A stretch of 64,000 nucleotides of DNA from Pseudomonadota bacterium (GCA_027491115.1 JAIXWV010000006.1:1-64000), one strand, 5' to 3'. Positions 52,379 to 61,505 are shown, counted from the first letter of the stretch. Program-made: numbers and translations. The notes: generated by a model not told the origin, from the sequence alone.

Positions 52379-53188
52379 TCAAGTGACCTTGGCGCGCGAA
52401 ATGATCCTTGAAAACACCCGTGGAAACCAGCGCTTGAGCCATACACCGAAGACCTCGCGCCCCCCAATGCACACCTCTTCCCGACCGGAATCCCGAGCCC
52501 GAAGCAGGCGCCTTGCAAACACAGCGGGGTCCATGCCCCGGGCCTGGGCATCGTCCATACTCCCCTGTCGGTCTCCCGATCCGGTCAAGGCATTGATCGA
52601 AATCTCCGTCCGGATGAAACCGGGACAGACCATCATCACCCGGATCCCCCGGCCTCCGAGCTCGGCCCTCAGGGAGTCGAAAAACCCGTGGAGAGCATGT
52701 TTCGACGCAGAATAGGCGCTCCGAAGGGGGCTTCCGAATTTTCCAACCAGACTGGTGATCACAATGAACTCACCCCCACCCGACTCGATCATTCCGGGAA
52801 GCAACCTTTGTGTGAGTTGGACCGTGCCGAAATAGTTGATTTCCATGATTCTGCGGACGACAGAAAGTCCGGTGTCGAGCACACGTGAACGTTGGGAGAT
52901 CCCCGCATTGTGAACTACCACGGTAAGCCGGATACCCGAAGCGGTGAGCTCATCGGCAAAACGGTCGATGGAAACCGGATTCTCGAGATCGAGCGCCATC
53001 ACCCGGGTGGGCGTCGAGGTCGCACAGGACTCTGCGATCCGGTTCAGACGCTCGGTGTTCCGAGCCGCCAAAACGAGGGAATGGGTGCCTCGCTTGGCCC
53101 ACTCGATCGCGAGACTCTCTCCGATTCCCGATGAGGCTCCGGTGATCAACACCCAGGGACGGTAAGCGTCAGAGGCCGGGGAGCCCAT
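52379..53188 (-). CDS. Short-chain dehydrogenase/reductase
   Basis: 269 residues from the ATG at 53188; a TTG at 53203 is possible. Classical SDR: nucleotide loop VLITGASSGIGESLAIEWAK, VVVHNAGIS, and catalytic FIVITSLVGKFGSPLRSAYS with A-S-K-H, so Ser-Tyr-Lys are all present. An Arg at LVLAARNTERLNRI after the second strand points to NADP. C-terminal basic end may touch the membrane. It overlaps the phhB stop by 20 bases, so is translated with it. Substrate unknown; the pteridine/aromatic neighbour suggests but does not prove a link. Confidence 0.88.
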   Translation of the reverse strand: MGSPASDAYRPWVLITGASSGIGESLAIEWAKRGTHSLVLAARNTERLNRIAESCATSTPTRVMALDLENPVSIDRFADELTASGIRLTVVVHNAGISQRSRVLDTGLSVVRRIMEINYFGTVQLTQRLLPGMIESGGGEFIVITSLVGKFGSPLRSAYSASKHALHGFFDSLRAELGGRGIRVMMVCPGFIRTEISINALTGSGDRQGSMDDAQARGMDPAVFARRLLRARDSGREEVCIGGREVFGVWLKRWFPRVFSRIISRAKVT

Positions 53189-53471
53189 TGATTTCTTTCG
53201 CAAGTTCGAAGTCCTTCATGGTGAGGCCTCCGGCATCATGCGTGGAGAGAGCCAGCTTGACCTTGTTCCACTGGATCAAGATGTCCGGGTGATGATTCCT
53301 GGCCTCGGCCAGAACACCCACCGCACTCACGAACATCAGGGATTGCGGAAAACCGCTGTGCTGAAAAATTTTCTCGATCTCTCCGGACGAATTCAGTCTC
53401 CAATCAGGAAGACGTTTCAACTCCAGATCGATCTGGGACACGGTCAATTTCGCAGCCTTCACCTCACTCAC
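53169..53471 (-). CDS. phhB: Pterin-4a-carbinolamine dehydratase
   Basis: Regenerates the pterin cofactor of phenylalanine hydroxylase. 100 residues from a GTG at 53471 with GGGAGGAG seven bases upstream; the GTG overlaps the oppF stop as GTGA. PCD fold marks: [20 protein letters not shown] and the pterin-binding [16 protein letters not shown] with HHP, then [17 protein letters not shown]. The longer frame up to 53603 overlaps oppF in another frame and is rejected. No phenylalanine hydroxylase gene is next to it. Confidence 0.93.
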   Translation of the reverse strand: MSEVKAAKLTVSQIDLELKRLPDWRLNSSGEIEKIFQHSGFPQSLMFVSAVGVLAEARNHHPDILIQWNKVKLALSTHDAGGLTMKDFELAKEINGLPGL

Positions 53472-54481
53472 TTGCGTTCTCCTCCCACCGGAAAATGACA
53501 AGCAGCCTGATGGAGCGGATCGCGAGGGTCCATCACGGAAAGAACGGGGCGCTCCGAACGGCAACGGTCCTGCACCGATGGACAACGTGGATGAAAGAAA
53601 CACCCTTCGGGAGGATTCAGAGGAGACGGTACATCTCCTTGCAGGATGATTCGCTCATTCTTGTGGGTCGGATCCGGAATTGGAATCGCGGACAACAGCG
53701 CCTGCGTATAGGGGTGTCTCGGATTCGAATAGAGTTGCTCCGACTCTGCGATCTCTGCGATCTTCCCGAGATACATGACCGCCACACGATTGGAAATGTG
53801 CTCCACCACTTTCAGGTCGTGCGCGATGAACAGGTAGGTGAGCTTGAGCTCCTTTTGGAGATCCTGCATGAGGTTCACGATTTGGGCCTGAATCGAAACA
53901 TCGAGAGCCGAAACCGGCTCATCACAAACGAGGAACTCCGGCTTCACGGACAAAGCCCGGGCGATGCAGATCCGCTGCCGCTGTCCACCGGAGAACTCGT
54001 GGGGATATCGTGAGATCGACTCACGTCGCAACCCGACCAGGTCGAGCAACTCGTAAATCTGCTTCCGACGATCTTCCTTGGTCTCGGCAAGACCGTGGAT
54101 GATGAGGGGCTCACCGAGGATCTCCTCGATCGTCATCCGGGGGTTCAAAGATGCGTAGGGGTCCTGGAAAACGATCTGCATGTTCCGGCGGAGCTTGCGC
54201 ATCTCGCGAGAGTCAAGCTTCGTGATGTCCTGTCCTTTGAAGATCACCTGCCCGGACGTAGGCTCGATGAGCCTCAGGATGCACCGACCGAGTGTGGACT
54301 TTCCACAACCGGACTCACCCACCAGACCGAGGGTCTCACCTCGACGGATGTCGAAGGAAATGTCTTGAACGGCTTTGACAGAGGCGACTTCACGACCCAG
54401 GATCCCGCCCTTGACCGGAAACCGCTTCACGAGGTTCCGGACGGACAACAGGATATCGCTCGAAGATGAATCGTGGCTCAT
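53468..54481 (-). CDS. oppF: Oligopeptide/dipeptide ABC transporter ATPase (OppF-like)
   Basis: One of two ATPases driving peptide import. 337 residues from the ATG at 54481, overlapping the oppD stop (ATGA). Walker [18 protein letters not shown], signature [20 protein letters not shown], Walker [21 protein letters not shown]. The C-terminal oligopeptide HPY-type domain contains the Cys motif [16 protein letters not shown] and a later AACHFP, as in OppF/DppF. Only the ATPases are here; no OppB/OppC permeases follow. Confidence 0.95.
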   Translation of the reverse strand: MSHDSSSSDILLSVRNLVKRFPVKGGILGREVASVKAVQDISFDIRRGETLGLVGESGCGKSTLGRCILRLIEPTSGQVIFKGQDITKLDSREMRKLRRNMQIVFQDPYASLNPRMTIEEILGEPLIIHGLAETKEDRRKQIYELLDLVGLRRESISRYPHEFSGGQRQRICIARALSVKPEFLVCDEPVSALDVSIQAQIVNLMQDLQKELKLTYLFIAHDLKVVEHISNRVAVMYLGKIAEIAESEQLYSNPRHPYTQALLSAIPIPDPTHKNERIILQGDVPSPLNPPEGCFFHPRCPSVQDRCRSERPVLSVMDPRDPLHQAACHFPVGGERK

Positions 54482-55479
54482 ACGCTCCCCTCTTCCGCTT
54501 TCACGCAACGGACCGAACGGATCCCGGACAATTCACGAAGTACCGGCTCGGACGAACGGCATTCGTCCGACACGAGCGAGCACCGTTCCTGGAACCGGCA
54601 TCCGACAGGAAGGTCGAACAGGCTCGGGACAATTCCTGGAATCGGTTCGAGACGGTTCTTCTTCACCTTCCCCGTGGGATCGCGACTCAGAACAGGAATG
54701 CTGTTCAGGAGCCCTCGGGTATAGGGGTGCTTCGGAGACTTGAAGATCTCATTCACGGGCGCGCGCTCCACCACCCGACCGGCATACATCACCACCACAT
54801 TGTGGGCCATCTCCGCAACCACACCGAGATCGTGCGTGATGAGCAGAAGAGCGAGCCCGGTCTTTTGCTGGAGGTCACGGAGCAAGTCGAGGATCTGGGC
54901 CTGGATGGTCACATCCAGTGCGGTCGTCGGTTCGTCGGCGATCAAGATTTTTGGATTGCAAGAGAGGGCCATGGCAATCATGACCCTTTGACGCATGCCT
55001 CCCGAAAGCTGATGGGGGTAATCGCGGATCCGCTTTTCCGGTGCGGGAATCCCCACCAGACGTAGCATTTCAACCGCCTTGTTCAAGGCCTCAGCTTTGG
55101 AGAGGTCTTGATGCAGGAGAATCGCTTCCACCAGCTGGTTCCCGATGGTGAAAACCGGGTTCAGCGAGGTCATCGGCTCCTGGAAGATCATCGAGATCTC
55201 GTTGCCACGGATTTTCCGCATCTCTTCCGAGCCCAACTGAAGGAGGTCCCGTCCCTTGTACAGGATTTGGCCCCCTGTGATTTTTCCGGGCGGGTTCGGA
55301 ATGAGCCTCATGATGGAAAGAGAAGTCACCGACTTCCCGCATCCCGACTCTCCGACAACGCCGAGGGTCTTCCCTGCGTACAAATCGAAACTCACGTCGT
55401 CCACGGCCTTGAGCACGCCGCGTTCAGTGGTGAACGAGGTCTGGAGGTTCCTCACTTCGAGAATCTTTTGGTCAGTCAT
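54478..55479 (-). CDS. oppD: Oligopeptide/dipeptide ABC transporter ATPase (OppD-like)
   Basis: Partner of OppF. 333 residues from the ATG at 55479, with AAGG about six bases upstream; the frame runs on to 55770 but overlaps the lipoprotein gene in another frame. Walker [20 protein letters not shown], signature [20 protein letters not shown], Walker [21 protein letters not shown], and the C-terminal Cys motif [16 protein letters not shown] with a later RCV. Eight bases after the upstream lipoprotein gene. Confidence 0.95.
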   Translation of the reverse strand: MTDQKILEVRNLQTSFTTERGVLKAVDDVSFDLYAGKTLGVVGESGCGKSVTSLSIMRLIPNPPGKITGGQILYKGRDLLQLGSEEMRKIRGNEISMIFQEPMTSLNPVFTIGNQLVEAILLHQDLSKAEALNKAVEMLRLVGIPAPEKRIRDYPHQLSGGMRQRVMIAMALSCNPKILIADEPTTALDVTIQAQILDLLRDLQQKTGLALLLITHDLGVVAEMAHNVVVMYAGRVVERAPVNEIFKSPKHPYTRGLLNSIPVLSRDPTGKVKKNRLEPIPGIVPSLFDLPVGCRFQERCSLVSDECRSSEPVLRELSGIRSVRCVKAEEGSV

Positions 55480-55487
55480 GGGAACCT

Positions 55488-56180
55488 TCACTGTACCCCT
55501 GATCGACGGTTTTTCCAAATCCACTTGAGCATCCCCTCGGGGGCTCGGAGCACGACTTTTTCCGCAAACCGCTCTTCCGAGTTCCAGGAAACGATCTCGA
55601 ACTCGACTTTTCCAGCTCCGGGAGTCTGAATGCGTGGCGCCAGAACCACACGGACGGGAACCTCGCCGGGAGGCTCCGCCTTCATGAAGGTCCAGGTCCA
55701 CTCTCCTGAATCGACCTCGATGACATGGCCCAACACCCGGACTCGCCCCTTCCGGACTTCCGGAGGACAAGGCAGGTCACCCTGCAACAATTGGGAAAGG
55801 ATCGGTACCTCGAGTCCAAGATAATGGGTCATTCCGCTCCGGTTTCGATCCGGCTTTGAAGGAAACTCGAGAGAGAAGGTCTTCGAGTCACTGGACAGCC
55901 TCATCAAGGTACCGCCGAGCAAATGCGTCACCTCCAGGATGAAGGCTCCGTCGCGTTCAAACCGCACTTGCGCCGGGAATTGCCCCCTGAAATCGGCAGA
56001 ATCCGACTTCAACACGAGCTCGCCGGTGAGCGCTTTCCGTGAAACCGAACAGTTACGGTCGAGCCAGATCTTGGCCTGCTCTTCACTCACCCGATCCAAT
56101 GAGACTTTGGGCGTGCCAGCACAAGCCCCTATCAACAGGAGCGCCGGAACGAGTAATCCGTGAGAGGAACGGAAGGACAT
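55488..56180 (-). CDS. Lipoprotein of unknown function
   Basis: 230 residues, lipobox LLIGAC (Cys at about 20). The mature protein has strands ([60 protein letters not shown]) that resemble the half-barrel of LolB/LppX or the DUF4292-type lipoproteins, which could carry lipids. Two further cysteines near 44 and 138. Between the TPR lipoprotein (24 bases upstream) and oppD (8 bases downstream), so in the same operon. Confidence 0.75.
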   Translation of the reverse strand: MSFRSSHGLLVPALLLIGACAGTPKVSLDRVSEEQAKIWLDRNCSVSRKALTGELVLKSDSADFRGQFPAQVRFERDGAFILEVTHLLGGTLMRLSSDSKTFSLEFPSKPDRNRSGMTHYLGLEVPILSQLLQGDLPCPPEVRKGRVRVLGHVIEVDSGEWTWTFMKAEPPGEVPVRVVLAPRIQTPGAGKVEFEIVSWNSEERFAEKVVLRAPEGMLKWIWKNRRSGVQ

Positions 56181-56204
56181 GGTCCTGCAAGTGTGCAGGA
56201 AAGA

Positions 56205-57962
56205 TCACTTTTCTTCAACCGAAGCAGGACTCCGGAGGGTGCGCATTTGCAGATCGGCGATTTTGGCCTTGAGAGCACTTGCCCTCTCGGGCATTTGGTT
56301 TCGGGAATACACCTCGACCAAGTGCCCGAGAATGGTTTCCTCATCCCCCTTCAGTCGGACTGCCTTCTCCAGATAGATCAACGCGTCCTTTGACTTCCCC
56401 AGCATGAACTGATTCCAGCCGAGACTATCCAAGATGTATGGATTGTCGGGCTTCAATCGAATGGCTCGTCTCAGCATCTCTTCGGCATCCTTGAGCCTCA
56501 CTCCCTGCGTGGTCCAAGTGTAAGCCACAAAATTGAGGGCATCTGCGTGATTGGAATTGACCTTCAAGAGTTGCTGCATCTCAACCACGGCTTCGTCCAT
56601 TTTTCCCTGCTTTTCCAGCAAAGCGCCGCGGAAGTACCTCATTTTTTCGTGTTCCGGGAAAAGCTTCAAGCCAGCCTGGAGTGCGCGATCGGCCTCGGAC
56701 AAACGCTTCTCGTCCTCGAACATGGAAGCCTGGGCCACGTAGAGCCCCGGATTCTCGGGCGAACGCTTCACCCCCTCCGCCAACACATCATGAGCGCGAT
56801 CCCGCTTGCCCATCTTGCGCCAGAGACTGGCCGCATGGAGGCGTGAATCTTCGAACAGCTTCGAGTCTTCCGTAACCCGCAGCAAGTGCGAGATTGCGAG
56901 CTCAAAATTCCCTTCCTGTTCGTGAACAGCGGAAAGATAGTAATGAACTTTGTCGGAATCGGGAACCTTGGCGGCCAGGGCGCCCAAGACCTCCTTGGCC
57001 TCGACCCAATTCTCCCTTTGCATGTGGAGCAAACCGAGACGCAAACGAGCATTGAGGTCCTCAGGATCCACCGCGACCATAGATTGAAGCAGTTTCAATG
57101 CAGGACCGGAGAGATTTGCACGCAAATACAAAGTCACCAATCTTCCGGCCACCTGGGTGTCAAAACGCTCCTCAACCTGGGCTTCGTACACTTCGATTGC
57201 CTTCCGATTGTCGCCCCGGGTTTCGAGGAGAAGACCGATGGCCAAAGTGGCCTGACTGAATCCGGGACGAATTTCGAGCGCTTTCCGGAAGGCCCGGAGT
57301 GCGGCCTCAGGATGCCCCTCGACTTGCTCGAGCTTCCCGGCATAGAACCAGGCAGCTGCAGAATCAGGAACCTTACGGGTGAAGGCACGAATGAAGGTCA
57401 GAGCCTCATTGAAACGCTCTTTTTCGGCCAGCACTTGGGTTTTGTAGACGGCCGCTTCGTCATTGAGCGCATCGAGTTTCAACACCTTCTCGTATTCTGC
57501 AAGGGCACGGTCGAGATCATGATTCAGTGCGTGGATCCCCCCAAGCATCAAACGAACATCCACCAAGCGCGGGTCGATCTTTAGGGATCGCTCACACTCT
57601 TCAATCGCAAACGAAACGGAGCCTTTTTTGAGATACTCCGCGGCGAGTTTGGAATGAATCAATGCCGAGTCGGGATCATGAATCAATGCTGCACGGTACT
57701 CTTCGATGGCCCGCTCGACCTTTCCGTCTTGAGAATAAGCCTGGCCCAGGACAAAGTGATACTCTGCGCCGTCCACTTTACCGCTCCGCTCCCAATCCGC
57801 CTGAGCCAAGGAGCGAATCTTGCTATGCGCGTCATGGTCGGTCAACAGAGGGCCCTGGCCGGGGGTGGCACAAGAAGCACAGAGGAGGAGACTCAAAACT
57901 ACCCAGGGGCTGTTTTCAATTTTCCTCAGTGATTCCAAAATCCTGACCTTGTAGCCTTCCAT
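56205..57962 (-). CDS. TPR-repeat lipoprotein
   Basis: 585 residues from the ATG at 57962, with GGGAGG seven bases upstream. Lipobox LLLCASC predicts an anchor, then about 14 tetratricopeptide repeats (YHFVLGQAYSQDGKVERAIE, SALIHSKLAAEYLKKGSVSF, MLGGIHALNHDLDRALAEYE, KVHYYLSAVHEQEGNFELAI and the late YILDSLGWNQFMLGKSKDAL). TPR scaffolds bind protein partners, often in outer-membrane assembly or peptidoglycan machines. First gene of the run ending in the peptide-uptake genes, so it may help that process; evidence is only position. The C-terminal EVYSRNQMPERASALKAK is charged. Confidence 0.87.
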   Translation of the reverse strand: MEGYKVRILESLRKIENSPWVVLSLLLCASCATPGQGPLLTDHDAHSKIRSLAQADWERSGKVDGAEYHFVLGQAYSQDGKVERAIEEYRAALIHDPDSALIHSKLAAEYLKKGSVSFAIEECERSLKIDPRLVDVRLMLGGIHALNHDLDRALAEYEKVLKLDALNDEAAVYKTQVLAEKERFNEALTFIRAFTRKVPDSAAAWFYAGKLEQVEGHPEAALRAFRKALEIRPGFSQATLAIGLLLETRGDNRKAIEVYEAQVEERFDTQVAGRLVTLYLRANLSGPALKLLQSMVAVDPEDLNARLRLGLLHMQRENWVEAKEVLGALAAKVPDSDKVHYYLSAVHEQEGNFELAISHLLRVTEDSKLFEDSRLHAASLWRKMGKRDRAHDVLAEGVKRSPENPGLYVAQASMFEDEKRLSEADRALQAGLKLFPEHEKMRYFRGALLEKQGKMDEAVVEMQQLLKVNSNHADALNFVAYTWTTQGVRLKDAEEMLRRAIRLKPDNPYILDSLGWNQFMLGKSKDALIYLEKAVRLKGDEETILGHLVEVYSRNQMPERASALKAKIADLQMRTLRSPASVEEK

Positions 57963-58261
57963 AGGTAGGCCTCCCTTAATCCCCCTTTCGTCAGAAACCC
58001 TTGAAAACTGTAGCCTCCCGGTCAAGTCCTCCCCGGCGCCGAGGCTTGACTTTATCGCCCCCTGTTGATACCTAAAAACTTGCAAACAGGTGTTGCGCCA
58101 TGTCAAAAGACGTGATACCGATAGCCCACTTCAACGTTGGAAGGACCGATCTTCGTGGAAAAGCAGGGGTAACTGAGGCTTTTCCGGAGCAGGCATCCCC
58201 GATCGAAGTGGAAACAATAACGTCAGCTAACAACCTCGGAATTCAAGAGGTAGGGGGCAGT
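57963..58261. promoter_or_regulatory. Intergenic region between divergent TPR and phaR-like genes
   Basis: 299 bases with no gene that I can support. It must contain both promoters. TTGACT at 58047-58052 is a possible -35 for the plus-strand gene, but no good -10 is at the right distance. An in-frame ATG at 58100 opens a 54-codon extension of the next gene, but its codons (three ATA, AGG, GGG) differ from the rest and its products look random, so it is treated as leader. Confidence 0.35.
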
Positions 58262-58636
58262 ATGAAAGAAGCAAAAGTAATCAAGCGCTACCAAAACCGC
58301 AAACTGTACGACACTCATGAGTCCAGCTATGTGACTCTCGATGAGATCGCGAAAATGATCCGCGCCGGTGAAGAAATCCGCGTGATCGACAACAAGACCA
58401 AGAACGACATCACAGCAGCGACTCTGACCCAGCTGCTGTATGAATCTGAGCGCAAAGCCAAGACCCAACCTTCTGTGAACCTGCTGAAGACCATCATCCG
58501 TTCCGGCGATGGCTCTTTCTCCGGCTTCATCGCAGAAAAGCTCAAGGGCGAATTGGCTTCCATCGAAGCTGAAGCAGCCGCAAACGCAGCTAACGCTTCT
58601 GCGAACGTCAGCAACGCACCGTTGATGAATCAGTGA
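58262..58636 (+). CDS. PhaR-like polyhydroxyalkanoate regulator domain protein
   Basis: 124 residues from the ATG at 58262, with GGGGGC and AGGT just upstream. The N-terminal 60 residues are the PHB/PHA-accumulation regulator DNA-binding domain (KVIKRYQNRKLYDTHESSYV, TLDEIAKMIRAGEEIRVIDN, KTKNDITAATLTQLLYESER). The C-terminal half is alanine/asparagine-rich and lacks the second regulatory domain of PhaR, so this is the short form. Codons are strongly biased to the preferred set, as in highly expressed genes. No PHA synthase is in the window. The function as repressor is by homology. Confidence 0.87.
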   Translation: MKEAKVIKRYQNRKLYDTHESSYVTLDEIAKMIRAGEEIRVIDNKTKNDITAATLTQLLYESERKAKTQPSVNLLKTIIRSGDGSFSGFIAEKLKGELASIEAEAAANAANASANVSNAPLMNQ

Positions 58637-58649
58637 GATGAATCAGTGA
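58624..58649 (+). repeat. 13-bp perfect tandem duplication spanning the stop codon
   Basis: GATGAATCAGTGA occurs twice in direct succession at 58624-58636 and 58637-58649. The first copy ends in the stop codon of the PhaR-like gene; the second is in the 3' untranslated part and feeds one arm of the hairpin that follows. Looks like a recent slippage duplication. Confidence 0.9.
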
Positions 58650-58674
58650 TCGTCAGCTCCCTGACGCTCTGATT
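58641..58674 (+). terminator. Hairpin after phaR-like gene
   Basis: AATCAG (58641-58646) pairs with CTGATT (58669-58674), and CGTCAG (58651-58656) with CTGACG (58661-58666) around a CTCC loop, with a small internal loop between. Only TTT follows, so termination strength is doubtful; it may instead protect the mRNA end. Confidence 0.45.
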
Positions 58675-58761
58675 TCCAAGTTTGTCCGCCGAAATACCGG
58701 GTTTTACTGAGATTCCGGATTGAGGCTTTGCTTCTTTCGAGACACCGAATACACTCTAATC

Positions 58762-59442
58762 ATGCGCGTTGACGCGGGTATCAGAGTCATCCTGTTGTTC
58801 ATCTCGAGCACGATCGGAGTGTGTTCGGTTTCTCAAGACTCCCATGGGGCCTCCCTCCTCTCCCGCGAATCCATTACCTTCTCGCGATCTTCCAGGGACT
58901 TGCCTGAAAAGAAAAAGCGCGAGATCCAGCCGGATTATGGAAAAGGACCCTTCGCACCCGACACCCACAATCTCTCCATCGGAGTGGGGCAGTTTTTTCT
59001 GCTTGGCAATCTGGCCAGCACCTACGAGAACGCGATCGGGCCCGAGCTCAATTACACTTACGGGGTCAGCGACCTGTTCTCGTTCGAGACCCACTTTGCC
59101 TACCACTCCCATTCTAGCGGGGCGTTTTCGGCTTGGAATCTCGCGGCCGGACTCAGGGCCAATCTGATGTACTTCGACCAACTGGTGCCGTTCGCCTCGG
59201 TCGGTCTCGGATTCTTCAATCCTTCATTCACCTTGGCTGATTCCGCCACAGTGAGCGGTCTGTTGTTCGGTATGCAGTTGGGAACCGGCATCGATCTGAT
59301 GATCAGCAATCGGGTGTTTTTCGGGGCCAAGCTCATGTACCACAACATGTTCGACTCCTCGAAGCGAGACTCGAAAGGCAACTTGCAGTCTTTGGGTGGA
59401 GCCTTCGCCTCATTCACCGTGCACACCGGACTCACCTTCTAG
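58762..59442 (+). CDS. Predicted outer-membrane barrel protein, unknown
   Basis: 226 residues from the ATG at 58762; a TTG at 58720 is an alternative. Hydrophobic leader (IRVILLFISSTIGVCSV) fits a signal peptide. From about residue 75 on there is a repeated barrel pattern (LSIGVGQFFLLGNLASTY, LFSFETHFAYHSHSSGAF, LVPFASVGLGFFNPSFTL, GVFFGAKLMYHNMF-like) and the last residues ASFTVHTGLTF end in an aromatic residue as outer-membrane barrels do. Twelve bases upstream of hslO and probably co-transcribed with it. Confidence 0.72.
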   Translation: MRVDAGIRVILLFISSTIGVCSVSQDSHGASLLSRESITFSRSSRDLPEKKKREIQPDYGKGPFAPDTHNLSIGVGQFFLLGNLASTYENAIGPELNYTYGVSDLFSFETHFAYHSHSSGAFSAWNLAAGLRANLMYFDQLVPFASVGLGFFNPSFTLADSATVSGLLFGMQLGTGIDLMISNRVFFGAKLMYHNMFDSSKRDSKGNLQSLGGAFASFTVHTGLTF

Positions 59443-59454
59443 GAGCTTTCGTCC

Positions 59455-60339
59455 ATGGCCATTGAATTCCAATCCACATCAGACAAATGGGTAAAGTGCC
59501 TCTCCGGCACTGGAACGATTCGCGCTGTTGCGGTCAATGCAGCGGAGATTTCAAACCGCCTGGCCGACCGTCATGAACTCACTCCGTCCGGTCGCAAAGC
59601 CCTTGCCGAAGCGATCATTGCAGGACTGATTTTGTCGTCCTACTGCAAGACCGGTGAGAAAGTGAACCTGAACATCCAATCTTCCGGCTGGTCCAACCAG
59701 ACCATCATCGATGCGAACGCCACAGGCGAAGTGCGGGGCTACGTGCTCGAGCGGGCCCCGGGCGACATCCAGCTCGCCCGTAACGTTGGACCCTGGGGAA
59801 TCGGTTTACTTTCGGTGCTCCGAACCAAGCACGACGAGGCGCAACCCTACATCGGGACCGTACCCCTACTGACCGGACACCTGGCTAAAGACCTCACCTT
59901 TTACTGGCTCCAGTCGGAACAGGTCAATTCTGCGGTCGGTATTGAGGTCTTCATGGAGGATGGTCGAATCACGCTTGCAGAGGGATTCCTGATCCAAGCC
60001 ATGCCCGGAGCGACGGATGCCGACATCGGCCTGATCGAGGAGCATCTCAAAAAACTCCACCACTTCGATTCGAGCTCGGACATCCGGAGCACCCCCACAC
60101 TCCTCCTCTCTTACCTTCTGGAAAACCAGTCTTTCCAACTCCTCGAGGAACAATCCCTTTCCCTCAAATGCAATTGCAGCTTGGACCGCGTGAAACGCTC
60201 GTTGACTCTGATCGGAGCGGAAGAGCTCCGCTCCATGCTCGCAGAGGAAAAAGATTTCGAGATTGATTGTGACTTCTGTTCCGAAACTTATGTGTTCACT
60301 CCGGCCATGTTGGATGAACTCCTTCGTGACATGAATTGA
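59455..60339 (+). CDS. hslO: Redox-regulated chaperone Hsp33
   Basis: Holdase switched on by oxidation. 294 residues. The N-terminal core has GTIRAVAVNAAEISNRLADR, LILSSYCKTGEKVNLNIQSS and the conserved GEVRGYVLERAPGD. The C-terminal zinc switch is intact: KCNCSLDRV (Cys near 239 and 241) then IDCDFCSETYVF (near 271 and 274), the C-x-C...C-x-x-C of the family. Gene lies between a barrel protein and a secreted protein with 12-base gaps on each side, an unusual setting. Start ATG confirmed by AGGAG about 8 bases upstream. Confidence 0.95.
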   Translation: MAIEFQSTSDKWVKCLSGTGTIRAVAVNAAEISNRLADRHELTPSGRKALAEAIIAGLILSSYCKTGEKVNLNIQSSGWSNQTIIDANATGEVRGYVLERAPGDIQLARNVGPWGIGLLSVLRTKHDEAQPYIGTVPLLTGHLAKDLTFYWLQSEQVNSAVGIEVFMEDGRITLAEGFLIQAMPGATDADIGLIEEHLKKLHHFDSSSDIRSTPTLLLSYLLENQSFQLLEEQSLSLKCNCSLDRVKRSLTLIGAEELRSMLAEEKDFEIDCDFCSETYVFTPAMLDELLRDMN

Positions 60340-60351
60340 GGAGGCTCAGGG

Positions 60352-61458
60352 GTGTTGTTTTCCGGAAGGCACAGCTTGATGATCGCGAGCCTCCTGCTGA
60401 TTCCCGTCGCAGGTGCCCTGGCCATTGACTGCGATTTCCGATCCCTACTCGAGAAAAACCTGAGCGACGAGAAACCCCTGATCCTGGATCTGACCCCGAC
60501 CCCGGCCGAATTGAGAGCCCTGGACCGAAGGATCCTTGCCGAAATCGAAGCGGGACAACCCTATTCCTACTACATCGATACCCTAGACGAGATTCACTTC
60601 GTGAAAGGGGAACAGGTCATCCAAGGCAAAGACGGGTTTTTGAGCCTGAAAGCGCCAGGGAGTGACGGCGTGCGGATCATCAAGGAATCCGGACAAGCGG
60701 TCTTCGACCCGAAAACGAAATCACTCCGGTTCGACTCGAAGAGTGGATGGGACCTTACGCCCGGTGAGAGTGAAGCGCTCCTGAAAAAACTCGAGACCCA
60801 ACGCCCAGGATTGAAAATTGAACGCAAAAAGAATCCGCGTCTCGATCGGGGAGTCACTGTCAACTGTCTCGAGATCATGTCGAAAAGCAGGACCGGGAAA
60901 ACCTTCCTGCTCGACAACCTGGTGTCGTCCAATACGGTGGCAGCGGCGGGAATCGTCACCCAGGAGTTGTCCGGCAATCATTTGCTGAGCGATCCGGAAA
61001 AAAGAAAACTGATGTATTCGGATCTACTGGCGAACAACCTGAGCATTCTGGTGACCAGTCCGATCATCAAGAAGGTGGTCGTATCCGATGTGGGCCCGGT
61101 CCGGGATTTCGCCACCCGAACCACTACGGATTATCTCACGAATGCCTTGGTCAAGAGACCGATCTACGACGCATTCTCGAAACCGAAGGAAGGCGAAGAA
61201 GCTGATCCGGAAAAAGAAAGCCTTGGCAAACGCCTGGTCCCCTACGACACGGGATTCAGCGTGGTCCGCTTCTATCCGAAGCGGGTGCTCGACCGGGCAT
61301 TGATGAACAAAGTACCGAACCTGCTTTTGAATGCCTGCCTTGAGGGTAATGAACTGGCGGCGACGTTGGGACCAAAGATGATCCGGATCTCGGACCGTTA
61401 CACCTGGGGACTGATCTATCTCGGCGGCCGCAACCAGTATCTCGAGATGACCGAATAA
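60352..61458 (+). CDS. Exported protein of unknown function
   Basis: 368 residues from a GTG, with GAGGAGG seven bases upstream; a later ATG (codon 10) also gives a signal peptide. Leader SLMIASLLLIPVAGALA. The mature protein mixes helix and strand and is charged: PTPAELRALDRRILAEIEAG, IDTLDEIHFVKGEQVIQGKD, then LEIMSKSRTGKTFLLDNLVS (a GKT that is not a full Walker A). Two cysteine pairs (near 24, 176 and 320 regions). Follows hslO by 12 bases, so may be co-regulated with it. No family recognised. Confidence 0.7.
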   Translation: MLFSGRHSLMIASLLLIPVAGALAIDCDFRSLLEKNLSDEKPLILDLTPTPAELRALDRRILAEIEAGQPYSYYIDTLDEIHFVKGEQVIQGKDGFLSLKAPGSDGVRIIKESGQAVFDPKTKSLRFDSKSGWDLTPGESEALLKKLETQRPGLKIERKKNPRLDRGVTVNCLEIMSKSRTGKTFLLDNLVSSNTVAAAGIVTQELSGNHLLSDPEKRKLMYSDLLANNLSILVTSPIIKKVVVSDVGPVRDFATRTTTDYLTNALVKRPIYDAFSKPKEGEEADPEKESLGKRLVPYDTGFSVVRFYPKRVLDRALMNKVPNLLLNACLEGNELAATLGPKMIRISDRYTWGLIYLGGRNQYLEMTE

Positions 61459-61469
61459 ACCCACCCCCG

Positions 61470-61505
61470 AAAACAAAACCGCCCGGAACCATCGGTCCCG
61501 GGCGG
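61470..61505 (-). terminator. Intrinsic terminator of groESL
   Basis: Read on the minus strand: a long GC-rich stem, 8 bp of CCGCCCGG/CCGGGCGG plus ACC/GGT with a small loop (61479-61505), followed by TTTTGTTTT (61478-61470). It lies 45 bases after the groEL stop and points the right way for it. Read on plus strand there is no T-run, so it is not the terminator of the 60352 gene. Confidence 0.8.

Noticed and set aside
53472-53603. 44-codon extension of the pterin dehydratase
   Set aside because: Overlaps oppF in another frame; the GTG at 53471 has a strong ribosome site and gives the family's usual length.
55480-55770. 97-codon N-terminal extension of OppD
   Set aside because: It overlaps the lipoprotein gene in another frame, and the ATG at 55479 has a ribosome site and the expected OppD start.
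58100-58261. 54-codon N-terminal extension of the PhaR-like protein
   Set aside because: Codon choice differs sharply from the body of the gene, PhaR-like proteins begin at the KVIKRYQNRKLYDT segment, and a good ribosome site lies directly before 58262.
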